NCBI RefSeq assembly: GCF_000143415.4
Contig: NW_003314323.1
Location: 62,001 to 126,000 of the forward strand
DNA from: Selaginella moellendorffii
Taxonomy: Eukaryota > Streptophyta > Lycopodiopsida > Selaginellales > Selaginellaceae
Reading direction: 5' to 3'
Length of the DNA stretch: 64,000 bases
In this document: positions 43,706-55,419 of the stretch, piece after piece
Layout: the number at the start of each line of letters is the position of its first letter
Numbering within the stretch: position 1 is the first letter of the stretch
Program-made: the position numbers and the translations under genes
The notes under the pieces: model-generated
The model's database searches: none
What the model saw: the letters and a program-made list of their open reading frames with translations, nothing else
Told to the model about the DNA's origin: nothing

Positions 43706-44576
43706 TTATAAAATCTCCCACTCCGAGTCTGATTCTTCCTTGGGATTTGTCACGGCGGTAGCGCTGCTGTCCCAGTTTTCCACGATGCCAGAGCTTTTCT
43801 TGTACTCGTCCGTGATGTACCACTGAGCAACTTGGTCGCCGGCTTCCACCACGGTATCGCTCTCCTCGGCCTGGGAGCAATCGAAAACATGAATAACACG
43901 AGAAGCAAATGATTGGAGAACCTGTGATCCGGAAGAAGTTGTTTGGGCTTGGGTCTCCGCGAGCTCTTCGATCTCGGGCGCTTCAATCTCGGGACCACGC
44001 GTTTGATGGAGCTGAGCATCACCTCCTGACAAAGCAAATCCATTTAGCCACACAAGCTAGTAATCCAAAAAACTTGGAAAGCTTTCCGTACCTTGCGAAA
44101 CTCCTCCTGTTTCTGCCTGTGTTTGCGAATCCTCTTGCTTGACAGCGGCTTTTTTCTTGCTCGCCTCGCATCTACACTGGCACTTGTCGACGTGCTTGCA
44201 CTCGTCCTCGGCTGGAAGCAAGTCACGGATGAGCTCCGAGCACACCTTTCTCATGGTTGCTCCAGCCGTCGATACTTGGGTCTCGAAGTACTTCCCAGCC
44301 TCCTGGAATCGCAAAACATAACAGAGCTTGGAGCTTAGACTTGGAAACAAACGCTTAGACTTAGAAAGAGAGAGAAAGAAAGGAAAAAAAAAAGAGGCTC
44401 TAGCTCCAGTACTCTAGAGCCTATCTCTTTGAGAAAAATCCTCTCACCTGGAAAAGGAGCGAAGGGTTCTTGTCAGCCTCCACGCAAATGGCCTCGATCT
44501 TCATATACATCCGGTCCATGAAAGATGCCTCCTTGGATGGAGCTAGAGTCTCATCGGCTTCGGGCTTTTGATACAT
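43706..44576 (-). CDS. Acidic plant protein of unknown function (202 aa)
   Basis: Four exons (44576-44448, 44302-44092, 44025-43922, 43870-43706) close in frame. I do not recognise the family. The N-terminal half is helical (FMDRMYMKIEAICVEADKNP, EAGKYFETQVSTAGATMRKV) and is followed by a Cys cluster (KHVDKCQCRCEA) and a Lys run. The C-terminal half is Glu-rich and ends with QWYITDEYKKSSGIVENWD and an acidic tail (EESDSEWEIL). The clean splice phasing and a conserved-looking end argue for a real gene. It is divergent from the small membrane-protein gene on its right. Confidence 0.6.
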
Positions 44577-45148
44577 TCTTCCTCCAATCGCATTCCCTAC
44601 GAAGCCAGGAGGAGAGATTCAGCCATCGCAGCACTATTCAAGCGGCAAAGACGACCCTAGAGGAGAAAGGACCAAAAACTGGGAGGAATCCATCGCGCGA
44701 GCGCCAAAACCGAGAAAAGAATCCGTAATATCGCTAGGGGAAGGCTCTCCAGGATCATCGCGGGGACGATCGAGGCCAAAAAACAAGACGATCGTTACCT
44801 GTTTGCGAGCTCCTCCTGCGCCAATCCTCGCCTGGATTGCGAGAGCTAGAAGAAATCGCGCAGGATCAGGGCAGCGGCATACGCACCGCTCGTGGCTCCC
44901 AAATTTCCACGATCGCTTTGGCGAAGAGAAGAACTTTCAGGCGGCCGAGAATTATCCCCGGCGCCCGTCAATGTGCCCGTCGCGGCCTCTGACGTGCTGA
45001 CGGGCGGCCGTCATGACACTGGACTGGCGTACACGTGTTGGAAATGTGCCGTACGCCACTGGGCCGGGTGGCCAAAATTCCCTTCCAAGCTATGGAGATG
45101 TTTGGATAAACCCTAGTGAGCTCTAGGGTTCTTCGCGAGCGCTCGGCG
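44577..45148. other. Divergent intergenic region
   Basis: 572 bp between two start codons that point apart. It is GC-richer than other spacers. A TAGGGTT element (45124-45130), telo-box-like, lies just before the right-hand ATG. No gene is seen inside. Confidence 0.4.
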
Positions 45149-45562
45149 ATGGATAAGATTTTCGGCCCAGCGTATCGCGGCGATCCTGGCGTCCCGCATT
45201 CCGGGAAGGAGAATTTCGAGAACATCTTCATGGCATCGGTGGGATTCACGGTCTACACTTGGTTCTTCCCATACTACTGGGAGCAGTCGCATTTCCTGTA
45301 CAAGTGAGTGGCCATTTCATCTTCTCTCCATTCCAGATTCATTCGTTTCGCAGCTTTCACGACATCGCGATGTGCGCCGAGCATCACCAGTGGAGGAAAG
45401 CAATGCAGAAGGGCGAGCGCTACGAATTCAAGGTAAGACCTCTTGTGCTTCTCTCAAATCTCTCACTTTCTTGTTTTCTTTTGTTCTTCCCAGTGGAACA
45501 AGTTCATGAAGCCAAAGGAGCGACGCTCTTACTACTACCGCTGGAGAGATTACTACCCCTGA
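45149..45562 (+). CDS. Small single-pass membrane protein, possibly a mitochondrial complex I accessory subunit
   Basis: Three exons (45149-45303, 45354-45432, 45494-45562), 100 aa. The start MDKIFGPAYRGDPGVPHSG is followed by one hydrophobic stretch (IFMASVGFTVYTWFFPYYW), a His/Glu region (HDIAMCAEHHQWRKAMQKGE) and a Tyr/Arg-rich end (RRSYYYRWRDYYP). The size, single helix and aromatic/basic tail resemble small accessory subunits of plant mitochondrial complex I. This is an impression, not a domain match. Splice phases close cleanly, so the gene model itself is fairly sure. Confidence 0.6.
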
Positions 45563-45698
45563 AAGGAAAGAAGAGCGTTTCTCTGGATAACTTCATGGAA
45601 AAGTTCAAGCTCAATCACAGCAAAGAACTTCCAGGTCCTGTTTTGTTTTTCCTTTTTCAGTTCTTTCAATTGCAGACAACGGGAAGCTTTCTAAGTGT

Positions 45699-46589
45699 TT
45701 ATAAGTCTCCATAGCGACGACCATCGTCTTGTTCCTGGAAGCTACTCCCATTCCCGACGAAACCATTTTGGAGAGCAGGATAAACTCCATGTCCATACAA
45801 CTCTGGCCTCAGGTATGGAAACTGGAATGGACAATCAGTCGAGTACTGACTTTGCTGTGTGTAGAAATCCAGCTGCTGATCGCCGGGTGGCGTCCAGTCA
45901 TACGAATCGATGGAGCTCCAGGCAAAACCACAGTCATAAATCGCAGCCTCGGCCAGCTGCTTGTGCTGGAAGTTATCAGCCTTTTGGAGCTCTGGAGAAC
46001 AAGGGAAGAACTTAGCAACGAAAGCGAGGAAAGAGAACAACTTACCGCCAGCTCCATGAGCAAAGTGGCACTTACCACCGAACGAGCAGCGGCCGGAGCT
46101 CTCCCACTGGTTGCAAATCCGGGTCTTCCAGTTCGGTGGCCGGATGGAGCTGTGATCGATGCTGCTACATGACGATGACGGTGCCTCGTCGTGGAGAAAC
46201 GTGCAGCGATCAGCGTAGGGGCAGCTTCCTTCTCGGAAGAACTTACAGGGCCGGGTCTTGAAGCTCTGGGAATGAACTCCAGCAGCTGGATCGAGTGGAA
46301 ACGATGGTCCTGCGGCGACGAGATCAGCCGCTGGCCTGCGAAGCTCCTCCACTCCGTGAGCAAAGTTACACCTCGCCTCGAAGGGGCAGCTCCCAGCTAT
46401 GAACTTACTGCACAGCTTGGTCTTGTAGAAGACCTTTGCCTTGCTTGAATCCATCGCCATCGAGGAGGAAGTTTGATGATCAACGAATTCATACCACGAG
46501 CTTTCCATCATCGTTCTCTGCGAGCTCGCTGTGATAGAATCATCACCCAGGAGCTTCTCTCCATGATCTTCCTCGCGCAATTCCTCCAT
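45699..46589 (-). CDS. CCCH zinc-finger protein with three fingers
   Basis: Two exons (46589-46046, 45991-45699), 278 aa. Three C3H fingers are visible: CSKFIAGSCPFEARCNFAH (C-x7-C-x5-C-x3-H), CKFFREGSCPYADRCTFLH (same spacing) and CNQWESSGRCSFGGKCHFAH (C-x8-C-x5-C-x3-H). Each is preceded by a K[TS]-[KR]-[LIP]-C lead-in (YKTKLC, FKTRPC, WKTRIC), the RNA-binding signature of tandem C3H proteins. The 54-nt intron is a multiple of three and has no stop, so retention would also give a protein. The frame extends upstream of ATG 46589 only through non-ATG codons. RNA binding and mRNA turnover are family inferences. Confidence 0.85.
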   Translation of the reverse strand: MEELREEDHGEKLLGDDSITASSQRTMMESSWYEFVDHQTSSSMAMDSSKAKVFYKTKLCSKFIAGSCPFEARCNFAHGVEELRRPAADLVAAGPSFPLDPAAGVHSQSFKTRPCKFFREGSCPYADRCTFLHDEAPSSSCSSIDHSSIRPPNWKTRICNQWESSGRCSFGGKCHFAHGAGGKLFSFLAFVAKFFPCSPELQKADNFQHKQLAEAAIYDCGFAWSSIDSYDWTPPGDQQLDFYTQQSQYSTDCPFQFPYLRPELYGHGVYPALQNGFVGNGSSFQEQDDGRRYGDL

Positions 46590-46821
46590 CTCATCTTCCA
46601 ATCGATCGCGAACAAAGGCCAACCACCAAATTTTCGTTTCGGCATGAAAAACCGTCAAGTATATTCCGTCATCGTCAAGCACAGAGGGTAAAAAAGTACT
46701 AAAAAATATTCACTGGAGGAGAGGAAGAAAAAAGAAAAAATGAAACAACAAATGTGACACCGATCATCGAATCTACGTAAATTTTCCCTTCTTTTCTCCT
46801 TCGTTGCAAATTTTTTCCTCC

Positions 46822-47928
46822 CTAGCAGCAGCCACCCTTCTGGTTGAGAGGTTGCCCCTTGTTGAGACTGACGTTGTTGGGCTTGTTGCTGTTCATCGCC
46901 GGTTGGCTCGCCATCCTGGAAACAATCACGAATTCTTCCGCTTAGATCGTGATCCCTTTGATCTTTTCTACATACCTGTTCTTGATCTCCGCAGCCATGG
47001 TCATGAATGCCTGCTCTACGTTGGTCGCATTCTTGGCACTGGTTTCTAGGAACGGGATTCCTATCTCGTCTGCGAAAGCCTGGAAGTAGAAGCCTTTTAA
47101 GATCTTGTCTTGCAAAAGGAAGAATAGAAAGGCACAAGAAAAGTAAACAACTTGCCTTGGCAGTCTGGGTGTCGACGACCTTCTTGGCCGTGAGATCGGC
47201 CTTGTTACCGACGAGGAGCTTGTTCACATTCTCGCTCGCGTAGCGATCGATCTCGTTCAGCCACTGCTTGACGTTGTTAAAGCTTTCCTGGTCAGTCACG
47301 TCGTACACGACCTGCGCGAACGAGCAAACGTGTCAGGGAATTACCATCGTGTGGAAAAACTATAGGCCAGCTTACGATAATCCCGTGAGCGCCACGATAG
47401 TAACTGCTGGTGATGGTCCGGAAGCGCTCTTGCCCAGCGGTGTCCCACTGTTGTTCGCAATTGAAAAAGAAATAGTTAGAACTATACAAAACCTTTCCAA
47501 CTGTCTTACAATTTGGAGCTTGATGGTCTTTCCTTCCAGCTCCACTGTGCGAATTTTCTGTAACAAGGAAGCCAAGCCGTCAGCGAGAGGACTGACACGG
47601 CTAGCGAATGCGTGATACTTACAAAATCCACCCCGATAGTGCTGATGTAGCTCTCAAGGTAAGAATCGTCCTACAAACAAGCAAAAGAAAAAGAAAATTC
47701 ATCAATTCATCTCAATCACAGCATGCAAAATGTAGAGCCGCTTACCGCGAATCGCAGCAACAGGCACGATTTTCCCACGCCGGAGTCGCCAATTAGCAAG
47801 AGTTTGAAGAGGTAGTCACTGCAAAGGCCAGGCGCCAGGGAGGAGAGAGGTCAATGACTGCCGAATCTAAACCCTAAAAAACAGCTGCGCCGGGGATGGA
47901 AAGAGGGCGCTTACTACTCGGGATTCAT
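46822..47928 (-). CDS. RABD: RAB1/RABD-type small GTPase
   Basis: Eight exons (47928-47915, 47818-47746, 47670-47623, 47557-47510, 47447-47376, 47311-47156, 47079-46976, 46915-46822), 202 aa. All G motifs are intact: [14 protein letters not shown] (P-loop), [16 protein letters not shown] (switch I), [19 protein letters not shown] (switch II), NKADL and [14 protein letters not shown]. The C-terminus ends GGCC for double geranylgeranylation. The sequence is typical of RAB1/RABD2, which controls ER-to-Golgi traffic. The intron between exons 6 and 7 begins with GC (AAG/GCAAGT). The first exon codes only MNPE and part of Tyr. Confidence 0.96.
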
Positions 47929-48474
47929 AGCTGCCGCTGCCGCCTTCTTCTCAGCTCCAAGCTCCCCAAAATCCCCGAAATCCCTGCAAAAGACCTGTGG
48001 ATCTCGCGGCGCCCTGGCTGGAGCAGTCCCTTAGGTCGTGGATCGAAAGCGCCGCAGCTAGATCTGACCCAGCTCGCGATGGCGCGCGCACACCGCTTTC
48101 CCTTCTTTCCTGGCGGATTCGGAACAACAGGGCAACTTGTGAGGCCTGTTAAATATACATCGCAAACCCCAACTAATCCAGGCCGTCCAGGCCCCGCCAT
48201 CCAACGGCATGCACTAGCACACGCGGGCAAAGGGCATATGCGGTAAGACGTCGCAAACGACCGTAATGTAAGTATCGCTGCCGCTAATCCGAGGCCATCC
48301 AACCGCCCCAAGCAGCGAGCGTGGGCTTTGCACCACCGTCGGATCTCATCTTCCTACATTTATGGTGTTTCTGGTTTTGGTATTACAACAAAAGAGTTCT
48401 TCTGGCGAGCCTCGGCCATTTAAAAAAAAATTGAGGAGAATGTTAGTCACGGCTTAAACAATCACACGTACTTT
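47929..48474. other. Intergenic region upstream of RAB1
   Basis: 546 bp between the RAB1 start and the APC8 3' end, both on the minus strand. It presumably holds the RAB1 promoter. No coding or RNA feature was recognised. Confidence 0.45.
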
Positions 48475-50402
48475 TCATGGAGTGAATTGCTCTAAATCCA
48501 TCGATGGTAGCACGGAAGCATGCTGCTGGACGCTTCTTATCTCTCGGAGTAGAGCTTTGGCCTCCTCTTTAGCCTGTGGAGAACGAGAACTTCCTCTTAG
48601 AACCAACACGAAGAAGTATCAAAGAGAGAACTTACCGGGCCGCCATAGTCGAGGAGTCTCATACAGTACATCTCACTGTCGTCTAGAAATCCCTGGTTCT
48701 TGGAGTGCGTCGCCAGGAAGAGCAACGCATCCACCACGTCCTGTCCTTCACTTTGATCCGCCTCGAGCCTCTCGAGATTTTTCTTGTAGTAGTAAGAGGC
48801 CTGGTCCGCCTGTCCAAGCTGGCTGTGTAGCTTCGCAAGCTTGTTGAGCGCTATGCCTTCACGATCGTTGTTGTTCACGGCCCGGCGGTAGCACCGGATA
48901 GCGGCATCAAACATCTGGAGCTGCTCGTTCTCGTAGCACTGTCCCATGGCACACCACATCCGAGCGTCGTGAGGACGGAGCTGCGCGGCACGCCGGTAGT
49001 AGTAGAGCGCGTAGAACGGCATGATGAGAAGCTCGTAAGTTTGTCCCAGGCCATACCACGCGCGGTAGTCTCTGGGATTGATATCCACAGCTCTGCGGTA
49101 CGCGTCGATGGCTGCCGGAGTGTTCTTCATTTCCACGTACTCGTGACCCATGAGAGTCCACGCTGATAAGTACTTCCGGTTGAGCTTGAGAGCTCTCTTG
49201 AAGTAGAGCACCGCCTTCTCGTGCTGGGCTTTCAAGCTGTAGTAGTTCCCGATGATGCAGCACGTTTCGGGCCGATACTTGTCCGTTAGCACCGCCTTGT
49301 GAGCAAGATGGCTCAGAGCTGCGAAGCACTCTTTGACGTAGAGAATGTTGGAGTACATGTCCATGCCTTCGATGCGATACGGGTCCGTCCGGAGGAGCTC
49401 CTCGAACAGCCCCTCGGCTTCGTCAAACTCTCGGAGGTTGTAGTGTGCTGTGGCTGTCTGCGCGAGAACGTAGTCACTGACTGGAAACATCGCGTGGAGC
49501 GAGCGGTAGCACGCCAGGCCTTCGGAGTTCTTCTGGAGATCCAAGTAGACGCTGGCTATGAAGAAGTCACGCATCCAATGGTCCTCGAGTCGCAACGTTG
49601 GTAGGATCTCTGGGTCTGTGCATAGAGCTTGGAGCTCCAGCCATGCGCTCCAGTTCCAAGGATATGTGTTGACGGATGCACAGAGAACGGCCCTAGCCTC
49701 CGACTTTCGGTCCCTTTCATGGAGGACCACCCCGTAGAGATAGTTTCCAAACGCATCAAGAGTTCCTTTTTCACTGTGTGATGTCAGCTCCTGTTCTAAT
49801 CCGGCTAGCTCGGGATTTACAGCATCACTCCTTCCCAAAGGACCACCCAGCTCGATAATCTCCTCTTCTTTCCTTTTCTCCCCGGCCTGAAATCGAAGAA
49901 GCAAAGATGAAAGCGATTAAGTTTCGTAGACCAAAAGAGAAGAAAGTCTAGTCACACTAGAGTTTTTCTACTAGAACGAAAAAATGGAGCTAGCTTACCA
50001 GGTAAGTCGCGTAACATCTTAGAAAAAAAGATTTCTTGCCAGTAGCACCCCTCAAAGCGTGTGCTGCTCTTCGATACTCCCGCATATCAAAGAATGCCTT
50101 TGCGAGTAGAAACACGTCTCCATCGCCGCCGTCCTCCTCGTCGGGCACTGGCGCTGGACCTACATTCTCACGATCCTCCGGAAGCCCGACCAGTTGCTCG
50201 GCAGCCCTATTCACGCCCGCTAAACAGAGCTAGTTCAATAGCGAAGAATACAGCAGCGAGCGCTCAAAGAAAACGCGATCGCAAAAACATCGAGAATCGA
50301 GAGTTAGAACACGCACCATTTCGCGGCTGTGTAGAGTCCTCTGTCGCGGAGCTCGCGAATCGCCCGGCGGAGCTGGAGCCTGTGAGACGCGCCTGCCGCC
50401 AT
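48475..50402 (-). CDS. APC8: Anaphase-promoting complex subunit 8 (APC8/CDC23)
   Basis: Four exons (50402-50317, 50206-49999, 49886-48636, 48573-48475), 547 aa. Exon 1 ends LYTAAKW and joins AAEQLVGLPED in exon 2; the nearer AG at 50220 would break the frame, so the acceptor at 50207 was used. The protein then shows VFLLAKAFFDMREYRRAAH, AGEKRKEEEIIELGGPLG and NTYPWNWSAWLELQALC, followed by about nine TPRs (ACYRSLHAMFPVSDYVLAQT, LMGHEYVEMKNTPAAIDAYR, WYGLGQTYELLIMPFYALYY). APC8 is a TPR-lobe scaffold of the cell-cycle ubiquitin ligase. The length matches plant APC8. Confidence 0.95.
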
Positions 50403-50611
50403 AGCGCAGCAGCAGCACTTCTCAGAACTAGGGCATCGTCTAAACCCTGAGAATGTTTTAGCCAATCCAACGGCTCACAACTGGTAGCTATCCAACGGCT
50501 GCGATCTTGCACACCGGGAAATTTTGAATAGATCGACGGTTGAGTTTGCTCTAGGTTCCAATATAGAAAAATTTCCTCGCTTTAGGGTTTTTGCGCGGAG
50601 GGGGGAGGGCC

Positions 50612-51532
50612 ATGGCTGCTGTGAGATCGATTTGTCGGCTTGGAGCTGCGATCCAGGTAGAGATTTACCCAGCTCTAGTGAAGCGCCTAAATTTCTGGGA
50701 CAGGGCTGGCATAGAAATCTCATAGCAAAAATTCCAGTTCCCAAGCTTGGTAAGCGTCCTACATTTTTTCTTCTCTTGGAGTAATCGAGGAGATTTTCTC
50801 TTTTCCAACAGCGTCGGAGTTTAAGCCTCCTCCTGTGAACGAATCTGGAGAAACAAACGCCAGGCCTGGATGGCTTCGTGTTACTGTGACCGCGGCTTTT
50901 CTTGGATACATGAGCATGAACGCTATTCCAATAATTGGTATGTGAAAAAAAAACTTGCTTTGTTCTTCCATAGCTTCTTAACGAACGGGAACTTTGTTTT
51001 TCTAGCCGAGGGTACTGTGAAACATCCGGTGCTCTTGCTCAAAGTGAAAGATCCCTTCTTCCAGCGAAGTGGTGCTTCCAGATTGATTTATCTCACTCTT
51101 ACCGGTAAGTTCTCGCTTGTAAATCAAGCTCTTGATATTCATGCGTGTTTGCTTCTTTTTTAGATGGAAGGAAGCAGGCAGCAGTGAAATACGGAGCCAT
51201 CGGATTGCTCCTGGAAATGCTTGAGTCGGCCACCGATGACAAAACACGCATCGCTGCTCTCAAAGCAATGAACGCCCTTGCTCAATGCGGTACTTTTTAC
51301 ACTTTTCCTTGTTCTCTCTCTCAAATCCCCTACTTGTTCTTGGACAGATTTGGCGATCAAGGTGCTTCACAGGCGAGAAGGAGGTGCTGCTCTCGAAAAG
51401 ATGGCCGAGTCTACTGCCAACCTCGAAATCCTGTCGCTTATTACTTCCATTCAAGACAAGATGAGGAGGCCGCTTGTGCTGGACGAAGAGGACGACCTTT
51501 TAGTGGCTACTCCGGCACTGGCTATGTCGTAA
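50612..51532 (+). CDS. ARM-like protein with one membrane helix, unknown function
   Basis: Six exons (50612-50656, 50704-50749, 50812-50937, 51006-51104, 51164-51289, 51348-51532), 208 aa. The basic N-terminus (MAAVRSICRLGAAIQGWHR) looks like a mitochondrial presequence. A hydrophobic helix follows (RVTVTAAFLGYMSMNAIPII), then an ARM-repeat-like part (AVKYGAIGLLLEMLESA, TRIAALKAMNALAQCDLA, GGAALEKMAESTANLEIL). I know of no function for it. An organellar membrane location is inferred. It is divergent from APC8, with 209 bp between start codons. Confidence 0.7.
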
Positions 51533-51999
51533 GCAGCAACAGCGATGCACGAGTCGAGAGCTCGGTGCAAATAAAACCCGGGCTTGTGAAGAACAAAGAA
51601 AACTTGATATGAACTTCGTGTTTTGTGAATGTAAAAAACCATTTTGTGGACAGGATCATCTCTCGCTCAAGTCGAGCTTTGCTCTTGAGTGAGCGATTGA
51701 AGAAAAGAATAGAAAGAAGCTAGCTAGACTTTAGCTCGAGCTACGATCTCACAGAACTTTGGAGCTTGCATTTGATCTCGGCGAAGAGAGAGACGAGAGA
51801 AAAAATCACGTCGCCAACGATTGCAGCCTTGATCTGGCCCCTCCTTCGCAGCTTTCTTCTTTGCAACCTCTTCGGATCATGATCCGGCGAGCAAATCGAA
51901 ACCAATCCTTGAATCAAAACCTCCATTTTTTCTCTTTTGCGTTCTTCCTCTCCCGGCGAGAAGAGTACCACTTATATTGACGAGACCAAAACAAAAGAC
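51533..51999. other. Intergenic region, nothing recognised
   Basis: Short 3' flank of the ARM-like gene followed by sequence without a supported frame; at about 52000 it enters the duplicated PPR-locus block. Confidence 0.4.
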
Positions 52000-52960
52000 A
52001 AACGAAGAATCAAAGCGATACAGCTGTGAGTTGGCTGTGGTTTCATACGCGATTGGAATGTTTAATCGTGTTAGCGATGTCAAAATCGACATCAGCCAGG
52101 ATGGTAGCGTGAAAAACAAGGCCTTGACACTTTTTTTTGCTCAAATGTGTCGACTGAATCGCGAGTCCACCAAGCACGGTCGGGCCAGCTCTCGATTTCG
52201 TGACCCCAACAACCGATCAAACTTTAAACTTTGTCGTACGGAAGTTCCCGAACTTTGCCGAAGAAACTCTTTTCACAACTTTTCAAAGTTTCAGCCATGA
52301 GCACGTAGCTGGCGCTGTTTCGCTTGTCCATTTCTCTGATGGCTTGGAAAGCGGCACTTCCCACTTGCAAATTCCCCACTTTCGACTGGCATCCAGCAGC
52401 GTCGACCAGATCTCTCACGCCACGGTATTGTTTTTGCCGAGAGAAAGCCATCCTCCAGCCGGTTTGCTCGTACGAGCATGTCAATCACGCAGTTGTAATG
52501 CTCCATTGCTGGTTTTAGTGGATGCTCTGGAGAACTCACGTTTTTCCTCAGAAAAAACAGATCCTTCCCTCGATCGACGATCCAGGCGTGGCTATAAGCG
52601 GCTAGAACCGAGAGAAGAGTGACGCTGTCCGGTTTGACACGCTCCTTTCTCATTGTTCCAAGGAAATCGAACATGCTTCGAGCATCGCCATTGTGGCTAT
52701 AACCCGAGGTGAACGAGCTCCGTCACTGGATCGCTTTTGTCGCTGGAAAGTCTAAAAAACCTGTTATGCGTTGACATCTGCCGTCAAAGTCGATTGCAGG
52801 GAAAACCACGGCACTGTCTTCTCCCAGCTCGGCCTTGCAAGTTTCCGAGTTTCCGATGTTCACAGCCGCCATCTTTGCGCAAGCTTTGTTCACAAATCCA
52901 GAACTGGACTTTGAAGAAGCTCATGAGCAAGGGATTCCGTAAAATTCAGAACTTACCCTT
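52000..52960 (-). pseudogene. Rearranged, decayed copy of the 3' part of the PDF-PPR gene locus
   Basis: 52135-52920 matches the 3' end and 3' flank of the PPR gene at 55420-57888 in the same orientation. Minus-strand fragments include TMRKERVKPDSVTLLSVLAA, HYNCVIDMLVRANRLEDGF and KRNSASYVLMAETLKSC. Frameshifts and lost residues break the frame at several places (for example around 52410-52440, 52560 and 52740-52860). The adjoining block at ~52010-52120 corresponds to ~55180-55290 but in reverse orientation, so the copy has an inverted edge. It is a non-functional segmental duplicate. Confidence 0.82.
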
Positions 52961-52979
52961 AAACGGCATACAACTCTAT

Positions 52980-54500
52980 TGACAAAAATCAAAGTAATTC
53001 GTATTAAAGATCATGAAAGAAATTATTGTGTCAAAATAAATTATCTCCTTATTTTTATTCAATAAATAAAATAAATGATAAAGATTGTATTAAGCAAGTT
53101 ATGATGATTGTACCATCACAAGAAAAAATTAAAAACTAATTTCACAAAAGTTACAATTACAATCTATCTTCAATCACAATAAATTAATATTATATATTTT
53201 CCAAATGCTATAAAAATTATTTAAAAATGAGATGATAAAGATATTTTAATCCAAGTTTAGCCCCCTAAATTACTAAAGTGCCCAATGTTGCTGGAAAAAA
53301 TGCCTAAGGTGGCTATAAAAATGTTTAGACGAACTCACAAGTACTTGGTGATAACACTGGTGATGATGCTAGTGATAAAAATGGCGATGGCAAAGAGTGT
53401 AATTACTAAAATAAATACAAAAAGGTTGTTAAAGGAAGAATAAGAAAAAAAAAATTGAAGCAATCAAATGAAAAAAACTTACCTTTTGTGACATTATTAT
53501 TTCATTTTTCACTTGCATATTAGATCTCTCATACTTTTGATTTTGCATTCTTTCATACTTGATGTTTTGCATTTTTGCACATTTATTTTTGACAATAAGT
53601 ATTTTTAAAGTCAAAATAAATTCCAAATTTAGTTTTTTAACTTCATTTTTTAATGTTATAGTATAATATAAACAATAAGTGTATTAAATAACTAATTTAA
53701 TTATAGTTATTGCATTATTTAATTATGTTTATCTCCATGATTTACACATTAAAATTAAAAAAATTTATTATACAGTTAGATGTTATTAACTTTAAAACGT
53801 TAAACTTAAAGTATTATCTTTTTTTCAATTGAGGAATCTTTTTGATGAGCTTTATTAGCTCCTCTCTCAACTTTTCAAAAATTAAACTAAAAATTTAGTT
53901 AAACATTATTTTGTCCAAAAATTTTAAACTCTAATTTTTATAAATTTCAACCAAAAATTTAGTTATAATAAAAATGAAAGTTTGGAAGTGTAAATTTATG
54001 GAATTCCACTTTATAAAAGTCTATGTGATAGGTAATTTAATAATATTAATTTAAATTATTTTTTATGTAATAAACTTACATAAATTATTGAGTGTGGTTT
54101 TTACCTTCACCTTTTTTATTTGTTATATTTTAAAAACATGGAGAATAAAATATAATATTAATTCATCAAAGAACTTTGGCTAAACACAAATTTTATATGG
54201 ATCTTAAAAAAATGAAAGTGGTGACATTTAGATAAAAGTAGCAGAATGGTAATATTTGGACAAAAATTGGCTTATCTTTTAACTTTATTAAATTGTTAAA
54301 TAATTATGTAATTCCTTAAAAAATTACCTTTAAAAAAATTATAAACATTTAACGAGCTAACTTAAAATATATTCTAAATTCAAATTTCTTTTAATAAAAA
54401 TGATATATTTAATATCAAATTTCCTCAACAATCTTGTGCAACAAAAAAAATAAATAATTGGCCACTAAAATAAGTCTTGTTGTATTTTATATCCTTTTTT
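52980..54500. other. AT-rich spacer without recognisable genes
   Basis: About 1.5 kb of very AT-rich DNA similar in character to 12050-13990. No frame, repeat pair or RNA fold is supported. Confidence 0.5.
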
Positions 54501-54528
54501 GGCAAACCTAGGGCAAACAACAAAAAGC

Positions 54529-54943
54529 TTAGAAGAGCTGAGAAGTTGAACACTTGTGATCTCCAATAATCTCCAAGCTCTCTGGTAAGCTATTGACAAT
54601 TTGCAGAAGCAGTCTTCTGCCACTCTTCTGCTCGGATGAACATAAAGCCTCAAAAGCCAACTTACATTTCTTACACTTTTTGATGCTTTCTTGAGAGCTC
54701 GTCACAACAAGCTCACCATAGTGGCTGCTAGAAAAAGCATTCAGCTTGAGTTCGGCCTTCTCTCCCCACACATGCGATTGCTCTAGCCGCAGCGACGGGG
54801 TACAATCGTCATCTCCTCGCCAGAGCCCACGATTACTTACTGGAGACCTCGGCCCAGGACATCCGTTATACCACATTCAATCAGCTAGAGTTACTGAAAC
54901 ATCCGGCGCAGACGGATATGTTCTTGCTCAACGCAAACGGCAT
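54529..54943 (-). CDS. Small Cys-containing protein of unknown function (119 aa)
   Basis: A two-exon model (54943-54895 and 54839-54529) with a 55-nt GT-AG intron closes in frame. I do not recognise it. The N-terminus MPFALSKNISVCAGC carries a C-x2-C pair, and a basic KKCKKCK motif lies in the middle. The C-terminal half has a Leu-rich helix (RLLLQIVNSLPESLEII). Intron size and phase fit the other genes, but similarity support is lacking. Confidence 0.4.
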
Positions 54944-55419
54944 GGCTACTCGTTCTACGACTTGGCTGGCCCTACAAGAACCTAGAAAATTGAGTCTAAA
55001 GTATTCGACATATAAACGAAAAGCTCATTTGGAATGGAATCAAGAATGCAAGAACACCGCAATATGAACGTGAGGTTCTTAGCTTAATATAGAGCGGAGA
55101 AAAGATCTGACAGAAATCCTTGAACAAAATTTTTATTCCTTGCGTTCTTCCTTTTCCGGACTGTCGCCCGAGGCCATTTTTTTCCACGCTATCATCCTGG
55201 CTGGTATCGATTGACATTGCTAACACGATTAAAACGTTCCAAATTCGCAGAGCCAACTCACAGCTGTATTGCTTTGATTCTTCGTTTGCTCAAATGTGTC
55301 GACTAAATTCGCGAGACCACCAAGCACGGTCGGGTCAGCATTCGATTTCGTGGCCCAACAACCGATCAAACTTTAAACTTTGTCGGACGGAAGTTCCCGG
55401 ACTTCGCGGAAGAAACTCT

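Noticed and set aside
50207-50220. Nearer AG (50220) as the APC8 exon 2 acceptor
   Set aside because: It breaks the reading frame; the AG at 50207 gives AAKWAAEQLVG, matching the family.
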